Assembly: GCA_023265925.1 (NCBI GenBank)
Contig: JAHFSD010000006.1
Coordinates: 1 to 35,101, forward strand
From: an archaeon
GTDB taxonomy: Archaea; Nanobdellota; Nanobdellia; Woesearchaeales; GW2011-AR9
DNA: 35,101 nt
Direction of reading: 5' to 3'
Shown: positions 8,822 through 17,700 of the stretch, in pieces
How positions within the stretch are numbered: the first letter of the stretch is position 1
Layout of the letters: each line of letters starts with the position of its first letter
The notes under the pieces: generated by a model
The model's input: only the letters and a program-made list of their open reading frames with translations
Database searches by the model: none
Told to the model about the DNA's origin: nothing
Position numbers and translations under genes: made by a program

Positions 8822-8906
8822 CTTTTGCGTTTTGTATTTAAAATAGGCAAAAGCCTCGGAGGCCTACACTTTTGCACGAGCTATACTCCTATAACGCAAA
8901 AGTGTA
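8822..8906. promoter_or_regulatory. Four alternating CTTTTGC/GCAAAAG half-sites in a divergent intergenic region
   Basis: CTTTTGC 8822-8828, GCAAAAG 8847-8853, TACACTTTTGC 8865-8875, GCAAAAGTGTA 8896-8906; the last two form an 11-bp perfect inverted repeat. Confidence 0.55.
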
Positions 8907-8949
8907 AGCCGTCACAACCCTTTTATACTTCCTCCTCTTTAGCTAACCG

Positions 8950-9279
8950 ATGCCTACTCCCCCGGATGCCGTTAGGGATGCTGTCAAACAGAAAATCGTC
9001 CAATTGGTCAAGATGGGGGAAGTGGACGATGCCGCCCGTTTAGCTGAGTCAGAAGGGCTTCTGGAGGAAGCGGTGCAGTTGTACAAGCAAGCTCGCGATC
9101 ACCGCAGCCGGGGACGGGTTCTGGAGCGGCTGGGACAGTTCGAGAAAGCGTTGAAAGTGTACGAGGAAGGGCATCTCTATGAGCTGGCGGCGCAGTTGGC
9201 CGAAAAGCTGGGGCAGAAGGAGAAAGCCGCTGCGTTCTACACCAAGCACTGGAAAAGCCGGCCGCAGTTGCTGCGGTGA
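8950..9279 (+). CDS. TPR-like small repeat protein
   Basis: Helical repeats: DDAARLAESEGLLEEAVQLYKQA, FEKALKVYEEGHLYELAAQLAEKLGQKEKAAAFY. Confidence 0.65.
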   Translation: MPTPPDAVRDAVKQKIVQLVKMGEVDDAARLAESEGLLEEAVQLYKQARDHRSRGRVLERLGQFEKALKVYEEGHLYELAAQLAEKLGQKEKAAAFYTKHWKSRPQLLR

Positions 9280-9436
9280 TGGGGATCTTTTGACATTTTT
9301 CTCCGTAATACTTCAGATTGGTGAAGAGCTACTTTTCTCCGGCTGTGGGACAGAATTAATCTACCGTTTTCTTTGTAATTATAACGTATACCCTTCTTCT
9401 GAGGTATCTCCTGGGAACATCCGCTTTTCCAGAGGT

Positions 9437-9694
9437 CCCAATTGGGGTGACCACTCTTTCTAGAAATCCTTCTCAGCCTGTTCCCACCAATTATTTATTT
9501 GTTTGTTGGGTCTAAAACCCCACTGCTTGCAGTGAAATGAATAAATCTCCCAACAAACACAAGAAAACAAACAGCGATTTGTTTTCTGTGCAGACGGGAA
9601 AACTATCCCGTCTTGCACTAAAAATCCCCGCAGCTGTTTCCAACAGGAAACCCCGGAAACCGCAGTTTCCCGTGTGCTGCGATTGGGATTTTTA
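9437..9694. ncRNA. Hairpin-rich structured element A (candidate ncRNA or repeat)
   Basis: 11-bp stem 9500-9510/9549-9559, hairpin 9521-9534, 10-bp stem 9562-9571/9578-9587, 12-bp stem with one bulge 9588-9599/9606-9618, branched arm 9620-9628/9685-9693 enclosing two 6-bp hairpins. Confidence 0.5.
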
Positions 9695-9726
9695 ATTCTT
9701 CTTGCATCTTTATCAGAAAGCAAGAG

Positions 9727-9740
9727 AGTTTATATAAACT
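9727..9740. promoter_or_regulatory. 14-bp palindromic TATA element
   Basis: AGTTTATATAAACT is a perfect palindrome beside element A; candidate bidirectional promoter. Confidence 0.4.
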
Positions 9741-9859
9741 TTTCTTCAGATTATCTAAAGAAAACGGCCTTCCAGACCTATTGAAATCCATCGGTGGGGC
9801 AACTCTTCTCTTCACTTCCCCCCCACCTTGGTACTGCCAACCCCGGCGCCAAAAACTGT

Positions 9860-10165
9860 TTACAGCCGATACGGCTTTTCCCCAAACCGTTTCAGGCAGT
9901 CAATATACTCCGGTTTCTCCCAATGCCGGTTCCCGCAATCGCCAATCTCCAGGCAGCAGTACATCGTTGAACATTCATAGTGATCTTTGACTGGCTCGGA
10001 TTCACATAACTCCTGACACCACTCTTTTCCTTCCTTGCTTAAGATGTTGCCGGCTTTTTCCAGCTGTTGGTAATACTCCTCGCACATGCCGGGATAGGTT
10101 GGTGGGGAAGGAGGAGAAGGGGAACAATTGAGGAGTACTGTCAATGGTATTATTCGGGAGATCAT
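9860..10165 (-). CDS. Cys-rich putative lipoprotein or secreted small protein
   Basis: MISRIIPLTVLLNCSPSPPSPP...MCEEYYQQ...WCQELCESEPVKDHYECSTMYCCLEIGDC; start overlaps the Rpp30 stop (ATGA). Confidence 0.5.
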   Translation of the reverse strand: MISRIIPLTVLLNCSPSPPSPPTYPGMCEEYYQQLEKAGNILSKEGKEWCQELCESEPVKDHYECSTMYCCLEIGDCGNRHWEKPEYIDCLKRFGEKPYRL

Positions 10166-10710
10166 AGCACCAAATCCTGCTTTCCCTTTCCCCCTAACAC
10201 CTTCCAAAGGGCCAGCAGATCATGTGCTGCCCGCAATTCCCATTTATCCTGGGCAAAGGTGCTGAAGAACATCTTAACGTTGTATTTCTGGCAGAGCCCG
10301 ATGTTGAAGATCATTCTTCCCAGCAGCTGGGAGCGATCGCGGGCCTTCAGCAGGTCGCTGCCGGAGAAAGCCAGTATTTTTCCCTTGTCGGCCGCAATTT
10401 TGCAGACGATTTGATCCAGCCCGGCACGGGGATAGTGCAGCGCATCCTGGCCGTGGATCTGTTCCGCGCCAAGCACCATCTCGACCGGCGTTTTTTCCAG
10501 GACGAAACGCAGGAGTTCTTCCGACACTGGCTTATAGACCGTCAAGAGCTTCTGCTGCCGGGCTTGCTGAATCTGCTTCAGGGCTTCTTTGGCATTCTTT
10601 TCGGTGATGAGAGCAATATCGCGGTGGAGGAAGAGAGTGCGGGTAAAGCCTAGTTGTGTGCTAAGTTGCTCCAGTTCGGTGCTTTTAGGCAGTAAGATAA
10701 AGTTGTCCAT
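10162..10710 (-). CDS. RNase P protein component Rpp30-like
   Basis: MDNFILLPKSTELEQLSTQLGFTRTLFL...ILAFSGSDLLKARDRSQLLGRMIFNIGLCQKYNVKMFFSTFAQDKWELRAAHDLLAL; start at MDNFI preferred. Confidence 0.8.
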   Translation of the reverse strand: MDNFILLPKSTELEQLSTQLGFTRTLFLHRDIALITEKNAKEALKQIQQARQQKLLTVYKPVSEELLRFVLEKTPVEMVLGAEQIHGQDALHYPRAGLDQIVCKIAADKGKILAFSGSDLLKARDRSQLLGRMIFNIGLCQKYNVKMFFSTFAQDKWELRAAHDLLALWKVLGGKGKQDLVL

Positions 10711-10760
10711 CGTTGCCGAAAAGAGGGTGCTGTTTAAAAAAGGTTTGCCAGAGAGTATAA

Positions 10761-10976
10761 GGAAAGCTTGGAAATTGCTGGCTTCACGGGAAAACAAGTT
10801 TTCCGGGGTTTCCTGGCGGAAACGGCCAACAGGGAAGCTCGGCTACACGATTGCTTGCACCCTGTCGTCGTTGGAACGGAAAACCAACCGGAGATACAGC
10901 ACTGTTGCAGCGGTTATTCCAGCTGGTTTTCCGCCGAGCTTCCGGCCTGCCAGCAATTTCCCGGGAGCAGTTTTCC
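10761..10976. ncRNA. Hairpin-rich structured element B (candidate ncRNA or repeat)
   Basis: 13-bp perfect stem 10770-10782/10949-10961; inner 11-bp stem 10833-10843/10933-10943; CGGAAAACCA/TGGTTTTCCG 10877-10886/10924-10933; hairpins 10789-10804 and 10808-10823. Confidence 0.55.
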
Positions 10977-11070
10977 TTAGACGCCAGAGAAGTGAATTTC
11001 TCCGCAATCCTTATACAATACACGGCAAAATAGGAGCACACTTTGCCTTACTAGGAGACGAAGTGTAGCT

Positions 11071-11274
11071 ATGGAACTGGAAATTTTCATTGAACGGGAG
11101 AACCGCCGGGAAAAAGTTAATTTTTCCGGAAGAACGATAGGAGAACTTCTTAAGGAACTAAAGATCAATCCGGAAACGGTCATCACTGTCCGGAATAAGG
11201 AAGTGCTAACCGAGCAGGAAGCACTTCAGGATCAGGATAAAATTGAATTGCTCAGCGTCATTTCGGGAGGGTGA
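11071..11274 (+). CDS. Ubiquitin-like sulfur carrier (ThiS/MoaD/TtuB-like)
   Basis: 67-aa beta-grasp-like ORF ending in the diagnostic ...LLSVISGG. Confidence 0.87.
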   Translation: MELEIFIERENRREKVNFSGRTIGELLKELKINPETVITVRNKEVLTEQEALQDQDKIELLSVISGG

Positions 11275-11275
11275 G

Positions 11276-12208
11276 ATGACCTGCCACCACTGTCCTGAAA
11301 AATCGGTAATCTCTCTCCAGCATGGCGAGCTCTGTAAAAACCATTTCCTGTCCTACTTTGAGGAAAAGGTGTTCAAGACTATCAAAAAATACCATTTAAT
11401 TGGCCGAAAGGATAGTATCAGTGTCGCGGTCTCTGGGGGGAAGGATAGTCTCACAGTCTTATACCTGACCCGAAAATATCTGCGGGAAAATAACTTGGAA
11501 AATGAGCTGTTTGCCCTCGCCATTGATGAAGGCATCCACGATTACCGCTCCAAAACCCTGCAGGACCTGGACGTTTTTTGCGCTAAATATACTATCCCGG
11601 TAAAAGTGGTGAAAACGAAAGATGTTTTTGGGCATACGTTGGACGAAGCCTATCCGGTCGTCAATAAAGGCACTAAGAAAAAGCCCTGCAATGTCTGCGG
11701 AGTCTGGCGACGATATCTCCTCAATAAATATGCCCGTGAATTCGGAGCTACCAAAGTGATTACCGGCCATAACCTCGATGATGAAGCGCAGGCGATTGTG
11801 ATGAACTGGTTTAAAGCCAACACTAGCCTGGCCGCTCATCTTGGCCCGATTTCCGGCGTGGAAGACCATGAGTTGTTTGTGCCCAGAGTCAAGCCACTTT
11901 ATTTCTGCCCGGAAAAGGAAGTGCGCCTCTACGCCTTGCTCAAAGGCTTCCAGATCCAATTTGTGGAATGCCCCTATGCCCGCGCTGGCTACCGGGCGCA
12001 GATCCAGGACCTGTTGAACGATTTTGAACAGAAATATAAAGGAACGAAGCAAGGCATCATCAATTCATTTTTGGATATCCTGCCCCTGCTCAAAGAGCGG
12101 GAACGGCAGCAAAACCAGGAACAGATCCAGGAATGCCAGGAATGCGGTGAACCGGCTCACGGCAGAGTGTGCCAGGCCTGTAAAATTAAAGCTGTATTAG
12201 CGACATAA
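11276..12208 (+). CDS. tRNA 2-thiolation enzyme, TtuA/Ncs6-like
   Basis: MTCHHCPEK...CQECGEPAHGRVCQACK zinc motifs, PP-loop VAVSGGKDSLTVL, PCNVCGVWRRYLLN, ITGHNLDDEAQ. Confidence 0.88.
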   Translation: MTCHHCPEKSVISLQHGELCKNHFLSYFEEKVFKTIKKYHLIGRKDSISVAVSGGKDSLTVLYLTRKYLRENNLENELFALAIDEGIHDYRSKTLQDLDVFCAKYTIPVKVVKTKDVFGHTLDEAYPVVNKGTKKKPCNVCGVWRRYLLNKYAREFGATKVITGHNLDDEAQAIVMNWFKANTSLAAHLGPISGVEDHELFVPRVKPLYFCPEKEVRLYALLKGFQIQFVECPYARAGYRAQIQDLLNDFEQKYKGTKQGIINSFLDILPLLKERERQQNQEQIQECQECGEPAHGRVCQACKIKAVLAT

Positions 12209-12210
12209 CG

Positions 12211-13167
12211 ATGGAAAAATACTCCCGACAGATCATCCTGAAGGAAATCGGAACGGAAGGACAGAAGAAGTTACAGGAAGCGATAGTAGCAATTGTCGGC
12301 GTGGGGGCCCTGGGAACGGTTGCTGCGGAACTTCTGGCACGGGCTGGAGTGGGAAAGTTGCTGCTGATTGACCGGGATGTAGTCGAGGAAAGCAATTTGC
12401 CGCGGCAGATCTTGTTTATCGAGAATGATCTGGGCAGAAGTAAAGCGGTGGCGGGAAAAGAAAAGTTGGAAAAGATTAATTCCAGCATTAGTGTCGAAGC
12501 AGCGGCAATTCATCTCCATCCCAAAAATATTGATCTTCTTAATGCTTCCAACCTGATCCTGGACTGCACCGACAACCTGCAGACCCGTTTTCTCCTCAAC
12601 GACTACTGCGGGAAAAACCAAAAGCCCTGGATTTATGCTGCGGCCATCAGGACTCAGGGTTATGTCTTTCCCATTCTTCCGGGAAAACCGTGCCTGCGCT
12701 GCTTTATGAAACAAGAGACGGGAGAAACCTGTGACACGGTGGGCGTGCTCAATACTATTACTGCCTCAATAGCTTCTCTCCAAACGACCTTAGCGCTGAA
12801 AATGATCCTGGGCGAGGAAGTAAAGCCGCAGTTGTATCAGTATGATATCTGGAATCAGGAATTTAAAACTCTCGTCGTCAAGACCAATCCGGCCTGCCCA
12901 ACCTGCCAAGGGAATTATGAACGCCTTTACCAAGAGCAGGAAATCCGTTCCATCCAATTCTGTTCCACCGGGCGGTACCAGATCATGGGGAAGCCGCAAA
13001 ATCTGGGGGCAGTGCAACAACGCTGGGAAAAGATCGGGGTAGTAAGAAGAGAAAATGGATTGCTGCAATTCAGGAACCTTCTCCTCTTTGAAGACGGGCG
13101 GGCCGTGATTAAAGCAGATTCGGAACAGGAAGCCTGGGCGAGCTATTCGAAGTGGATAGGAAACTAA
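12211..13167 (+). CDS. E1-like adenylyltransferase (ThiF/MoeB/HesA family)
   Basis: YSRQIILKEIGTEGQKKLQEAIVAIVGVGALGTVAAELLARAGVGKLLLIDRDVVEESNLPRQ; DCTDNLQTRFLLND; CLRCF and CPTC pairs. Confidence 0.9.
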   Translation: MEKYSRQIILKEIGTEGQKKLQEAIVAIVGVGALGTVAAELLARAGVGKLLLIDRDVVEESNLPRQILFIENDLGRSKAVAGKEKLEKINSSISVEAAAIHLHPKNIDLLNASNLILDCTDNLQTRFLLNDYCGKNQKPWIYAAAIRTQGYVFPILPGKPCLRCFMKQETGETCDTVGVLNTITASIASLQTTLALKMILGEEVKPQLYQYDIWNQEFKTLVVKTNPACPTCQGNYERLYQEQEIRSIQFCSTGRYQIMGKPQNLGAVQQRWEKIGVVRRENGLLQFRNLLLFEDGRAVIKADSEQEAWASYSKWIGN

Positions 13168-13933
13168 AAGTAGCTAATTCCCGCCGGATTTGAGAAGCAG
13201 TATAGGCAATCAGGGGATGGAGGGTAAATTCAGCGTGCTGTTTTTTTCGCGGAAATGTTTCCCCCGTTACCAAAACGTTTCCAGGAAGAACTTGTCCCGA
13301 GACGGGCAAAGGCCGGGAACTAAACTGTTGAAGAAGAGAAAGATCCTTACTCTTTTTACTTATAGGGAGGAGAGAACAGCCCCGTTTCATCATCAATAAC
13401 CCGGCTAAGATGCTGGCCTCATTTTCCACGAGGAGCTGCACCGTCCCGCTGCTGCCGACGGGCAACCCGCCCGGCCCCGGAACGATTTCCGTGAATAGAT
13501 AGACCGCTTCCTGGTTAATTTCCAGGTGCAAAGTATGGCGGGGATTCTTATAATCAGCGGATAAAGCGGTATTTTGCTCGATGTATTGGCCAACTGCAGC
13601 ATTGACCTGAAAGGAGGTCAATGGAAATGTCTTATCGGAACGCTTGGTTTCGATTTTAAACGTGCCGGAAAATGATGTTGCTGCCTCTAATGTTTTTTCT
13701 TTAATTTTTTCGATATCTTTCTCTACCCGCCATGCTGGGGAATAGGAAATCAGGCCAAACACCCGCTGTAATTGCCGGTGTTCTGGAAAATACTCCAGCA
13801 GCAGCCGGCCCCGGGTAGAATGCACTTTCTTTCCGGTCATCCGCTCAATGTTCTGCCGCAGCTGCCGCTCAAAGGACGGCCTATTCCGGCCTTTCAGGAA
13901 CAATTCACCGTAACGCAGGAGGAGAGTGTCCAT
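13109..13933 (-). CDS. ThiI-like THUMP protein with degenerate or truncated PP-loop domain
   Basis: LLRYGELFLKGRNRPSFERQL; NPRHTLHLEINQEAVYLFTE; GLPVGSSGTVQLLVENEASILAGLLMMKRG in place of an SGGIDSP-type PP-loop. Confidence 0.78.
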   Translation of the reverse strand: MDTLLLRYGELFLKGRNRPSFERQLRQNIERMTGKKVHSTRGRLLLEYFPEHRQLQRVFGLISYSPAWRVEKDIEKIKEKTLEAATSFSGTFKIETKRSDKTFPLTSFQVNAAVGQYIEQNTALSADYKNPRHTLHLEINQEAVYLFTEIVPGPGGLPVGSSGTVQLLVENEASILAGLLMMKRGCSLLPISKKSKDLSLLQQFSSRPLPVSGQVLPGNVLVTGETFPRKKQHAEFTLHPLIAYTASQIRRELATFSFLSTSNSSPRLPVPNLL

Positions 13934-14067
13934 GGAACGCTAGATCTGGTGGTTTATTTAAAAAGATGAAGTCCAGAAAAGCACATTCTGCGTTTATAAA
14001 GCAAATGTTTAAATACTCCCCGCATATTTATAAAGCCACAACGCGGCAGCGCGCGGCGGGGGTTACC

Positions 14068-14637
14068 ATGGGAAAAGACCATAAGAAGGAAGGTAATAAG
14101 AAGGAAATTAAGATTGTCAATATCGTTGTTTCTACCGCTTTGGAGAAAGACATTCCGCTGGAAAAGATGGCGGCAACGCTGCCCAACACCGAATACAATC
14201 CGGAACAATTTCCCGGCTTAGTGCTGAGAATCAAGGATCCCAAAACGTCCGCATTGATTTTTTCCAGTGGGAAAGTGGTCTGTACTGGCGCTCGGACGTT
14301 GGCAGACGTGGATCGCAGCATCCAGAGCATCATCCGCAGCTTAAAGAAATTAAATATTCACGTCACCATTAAGCCGGAAATCACGGTGCAGAACATCGTT
14401 GCTTCCGGCAGCATCGGCATGGACTTAAATTTAAACATTCTGGGCATCAAACTGCCGCATACGGAATACGAGCCAGAACAGTTTCCCGGGTTAGTACATA
14501 AGTTAAAAGGGACTAACGCCACCTTCCTGCTCTTCAGCAACGGCAAGATTGTTTGTACGGGAACGAAAACCGAACAGCAAGTGCAGGACGCCACCGACAA
14601 GCTGATTGAGAACCTGAAGAAAGTGCTGAAGAAGTAG
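14068..14637 (+). CDS. tbp: TATA-box binding protein
   Basis: Two TBP repeats: TEYNPEQFPGLVLRIKDPKTSALIFSSGKVVCTGA and TEYEPEQFPGLVHKLKGTNATFLLFSNGKIVCTG; start at MGKDHKK preferred. Confidence 0.94.
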   Translation: MGKDHKKEGNKKEIKIVNIVVSTALEKDIPLEKMAATLPNTEYNPEQFPGLVLRIKDPKTSALIFSSGKVVCTGARTLADVDRSIQSIIRSLKKLNIHVTIKPEITVQNIVASGSIGMDLNLNILGIKLPHTEYEPEQFPGLVHKLKGTNATFLLFSNGKIVCTGTKTEQQVQDATDKLIENLKKVLKK

Positions 14638-14723
14638 AACGCTTGAATCGGTACTCACGTTTTCCACTACCTAAATCTTTAAAAACTAAACCTGCTCCTG
14701 CTGCCCGATAAAGAGGGGGCAGT

Positions 14724-17700
14724 ATGGAAGTGGATGAACAAATCAGGCTGTTTCGGGAATTCATTGAGCAGAATTATTACCCCCAGTTGCTGGAAGCCGT
14801 GCGGAAAGGCCAAAAATTCTTAGTTCTTGATTTCACCGAGCTGTTGCGGTTTAACACGGAACTGGCGGAAGAAACGCTGGAAATGCCCCTGGAGCTGCTG
14901 AAAGCGGCCGAACTGGCCGTGAAGGAATTTGAGCTTCCGGCGCCAGTGGATAAATTCACCGTCCGCTTACGGAACCTTCCGGCGTCACAGAAAATACAGA
15001 TCAATGAAATCCGCAGCAAGCACTTGAACAAATTCCTGTGGATGGAAGGAATCATCCGGCAGAAGTCTGACGTGCGCCCGCATGTCCTGGCCTCAAAATT
15101 TGAATGCTTGTCCTGTGGGACCATCATCACTATTTTCCAGTCCGATAAGCGCTACCGGCAGCCGACACGATGCAGCTGCGGCCGGGAACGAAAATTCAAG
15201 GAAATCTCCAAGGAGCTGATTGACGGGCAGGGCTTGGTCTTAGAAGAAGCGCCCGACGAGCTGGAAGGCTCACAGCCCAAACGCATTAATGCCTTTTTGA
15301 AGGATGATTTAGTCTCGCCCATCTCCGAACGGAAATGCAGCCCGGGATCGCGAGTGCGGTTATATGGCTGGGCGGTGGAAGTTCCCGTCGTCCTGCAAAA
15401 GGGCGGGCAGGCAACTAAATTTGACTTGATCATCGAAGCTAACTATATTGAGCCGACGCAGGAAGAAGATGTGGACATCCAGATCAATGAAGAGGAACTG
15501 GCAAAAATTAAAGAAATTGCTGCCAGGCCCAACGTTGTTTCCATACTGGCACAAAACATTGCCCCTTCCATCTACGGCCATGACAAAATCAAAGAAGCGT
15601 TAGTGTTGCAGCTGGCGGGCGGGTGTCGCAAAGTCCGGTCGGACGGCGTAACAACGAGGGGAGACATGCATTTATTATTAATTGGCGACCCTGGTTCCGC
15701 CAAAAGCCAGCTGCTCAAACGCATTTCCAAAATTGCGCCAAGGGCCAGATTTACCAGCGGGAAAGGCGCGACGGCCGTTGGTCTCTGCGTTGCTCCTGAT
15801 TCTTTGGTCATGACTAATCCGGGAATCCACAAAATTGAGTCATTCGTAAATCCTGTTTTGGAGAATAACAGCACAGTCCATGCCGAAGGCATTTGGAAGG
15901 CGAAACGAGTTCTCCCCAAAAAGATTCTTACTATCGATGAAAACCTGCAGATAAAACCGGTGCCGGTGAGCCAGTACTGGAAGCTGCAGGCGCCTCCGGT
16001 CATGATTGAGATCACCACCACTTCTGGAAGGAAGCTTACCGTCACGCCTCACACCAAATTGTTGACGATGCAGGAGGGAGACTTTCTCTGGAAGGAATCG
16101 GAAGAGTTTAGGATAGGAGAACATCTGGCGACGGCCCGGGAGACGAACGTGGAAGGCACTGCCGCGGTTCTTACCATCTCCCTTCTTCAATCCGACCCCA
16201 TTGTTTATTGTGATAAAAAAATACTTAAAGAGATGATTACTGCTCTTGCTGCCAAATACGGCACGAAAAGGGCAGCAGCTAAGAAACTGGGCTGGAACGA
16301 GAACTCTTTGTACCATTTCTGGGTTAAGGAAAGTGCCCGAAGCCACCCTAAACTACATCAAATACAGAAACTGGCCAAAGAATCAGGATCTGGCCTGGAA
16401 GCAGTAGCGAAGGCGATGAAAAGCTTTTCCCTGTACCGCGGTAAGAGAATTACCCTGCCTGTGCATCTCAATGAGCAGCTGCTCTATTTTGCGGGACTGG
16501 TGGCAGGAGACGGCGATATCAGTGGAAAAGGGAAGAATGTCGGCATTCGTTTTTCCAACTCTTCAGAACAGTTGATTGCCTCGTTCATCCAGCTCTCTAA
16601 GGAACTGTTTAATGTTACCTGTAATTATTCTTCGCATCACAGCTGGCAGCGGCCGGCTTCCGTCCGTTTCGGTTCCCTCTTAGTGGCAGAGATTCTTGAC
16701 TCCTTGGGAATTCCTCGCTCGCCCAAGTCGCACCGGATTGACCTCAGCGACACGCTGCTCCGTCTTCCGAACCAGCTCCTCAAGGAATATCTTAAAGGGT
16801 TATTTGACACTGACGGCAGTGTGGTGAAACAAGAACGGGGAAGCTCGTATGTAGAACTGGCAACGACCAGCGAGAAGCTTGCCAATAAATTGCCCCTGGC
16901 CCTTCTTCGTTTTGGCCTTGTCGCAAAGGTAAGAAAAAAAGATAAAGGTGGCACCATTGTAACTCCCCTGCGCACCATCACGCCGAAACATGACAAGTTT
17001 CAGATTGAAATCAAAGGGAGATATTATTTGGAGAAGTTCCAGCGGGAAATCGGGTTTAGCCAGACGGTGAAAATGGAGAAACTGCAGAGTGTTCTAAGCA
17101 AAATAACGAAATACGATACCAACATTGATGTGATTCCCACCATTCAGAAGAAAATATTTAGAATCTCCCAACGGTTAAAAATTTCGTCTCGCCAGCTGTT
17201 GGGGTATAAGCATTCCTATCATAATTTTCCCCGTAACTTCAGTACGCGTTACACACAACAACTAACCGAGCGGATTAAATGCCTGGCTCCTGAAGGAGAC
17301 GGAGGAGACAAAGAATTACCATCTCTTTCCCGCCTGGCGCACTCTTCCTTGTTCTGGGACAAAATTAAAGATATTGTTGCCCTACAACCAGCATATCCTT
17401 ACGTTTATGACTTAACCGTAGAAGGATCCCACAATTTCATTGTCAATGGTATCGTGGTTCATAATACTGCCAGTGTCGTCAAGGATGAATTCCTCGGCGG
17501 CTGGAGCCTGGAAGCAGGCACTTTAGTATTAGCCAACCATGGCTTTGGCATCATTGATGAAATGGACAAGATGGGAAAGGATGACCGTTCTGCTTTACAC
17601 GAAGCGATGGAGCAGCAGCAGGTCAGCATCAGTAAAGCGAACATCCAGGCCACGCTGCGTTGTGAAACGACCGTTATTGCCGCTGCCAACCCTAAAATGG

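Noticed and set aside
9460-9723. Minus-strand 87-aa ORF over element A
   Set aside because: The sequence is dominated by inverted repeats and the translation has no recognisable motif.
10761-10976. Element B as RNase P RNA, or A as SRP RNA
   Set aside because: I could not locate the conserved RNase P core or the SRP helix-8 motif; without a covariance search the identification is unsupported.
10589-11068. Plus-strand 159-aa ORF over Rpp30 and element B
   Set aside because: It is antisense to Rpp30 and crosses the hairpin-rich element; low-plausibility protein.
13243-13291. GGAAATGTTTCC palindrome and nearby GTTTCC in the ThiI-like gene, resembling the A/B module
   Set aside because: Lies within coding sequence, has no closing stem and no CCCC-GGAAA module; likely coincidence.
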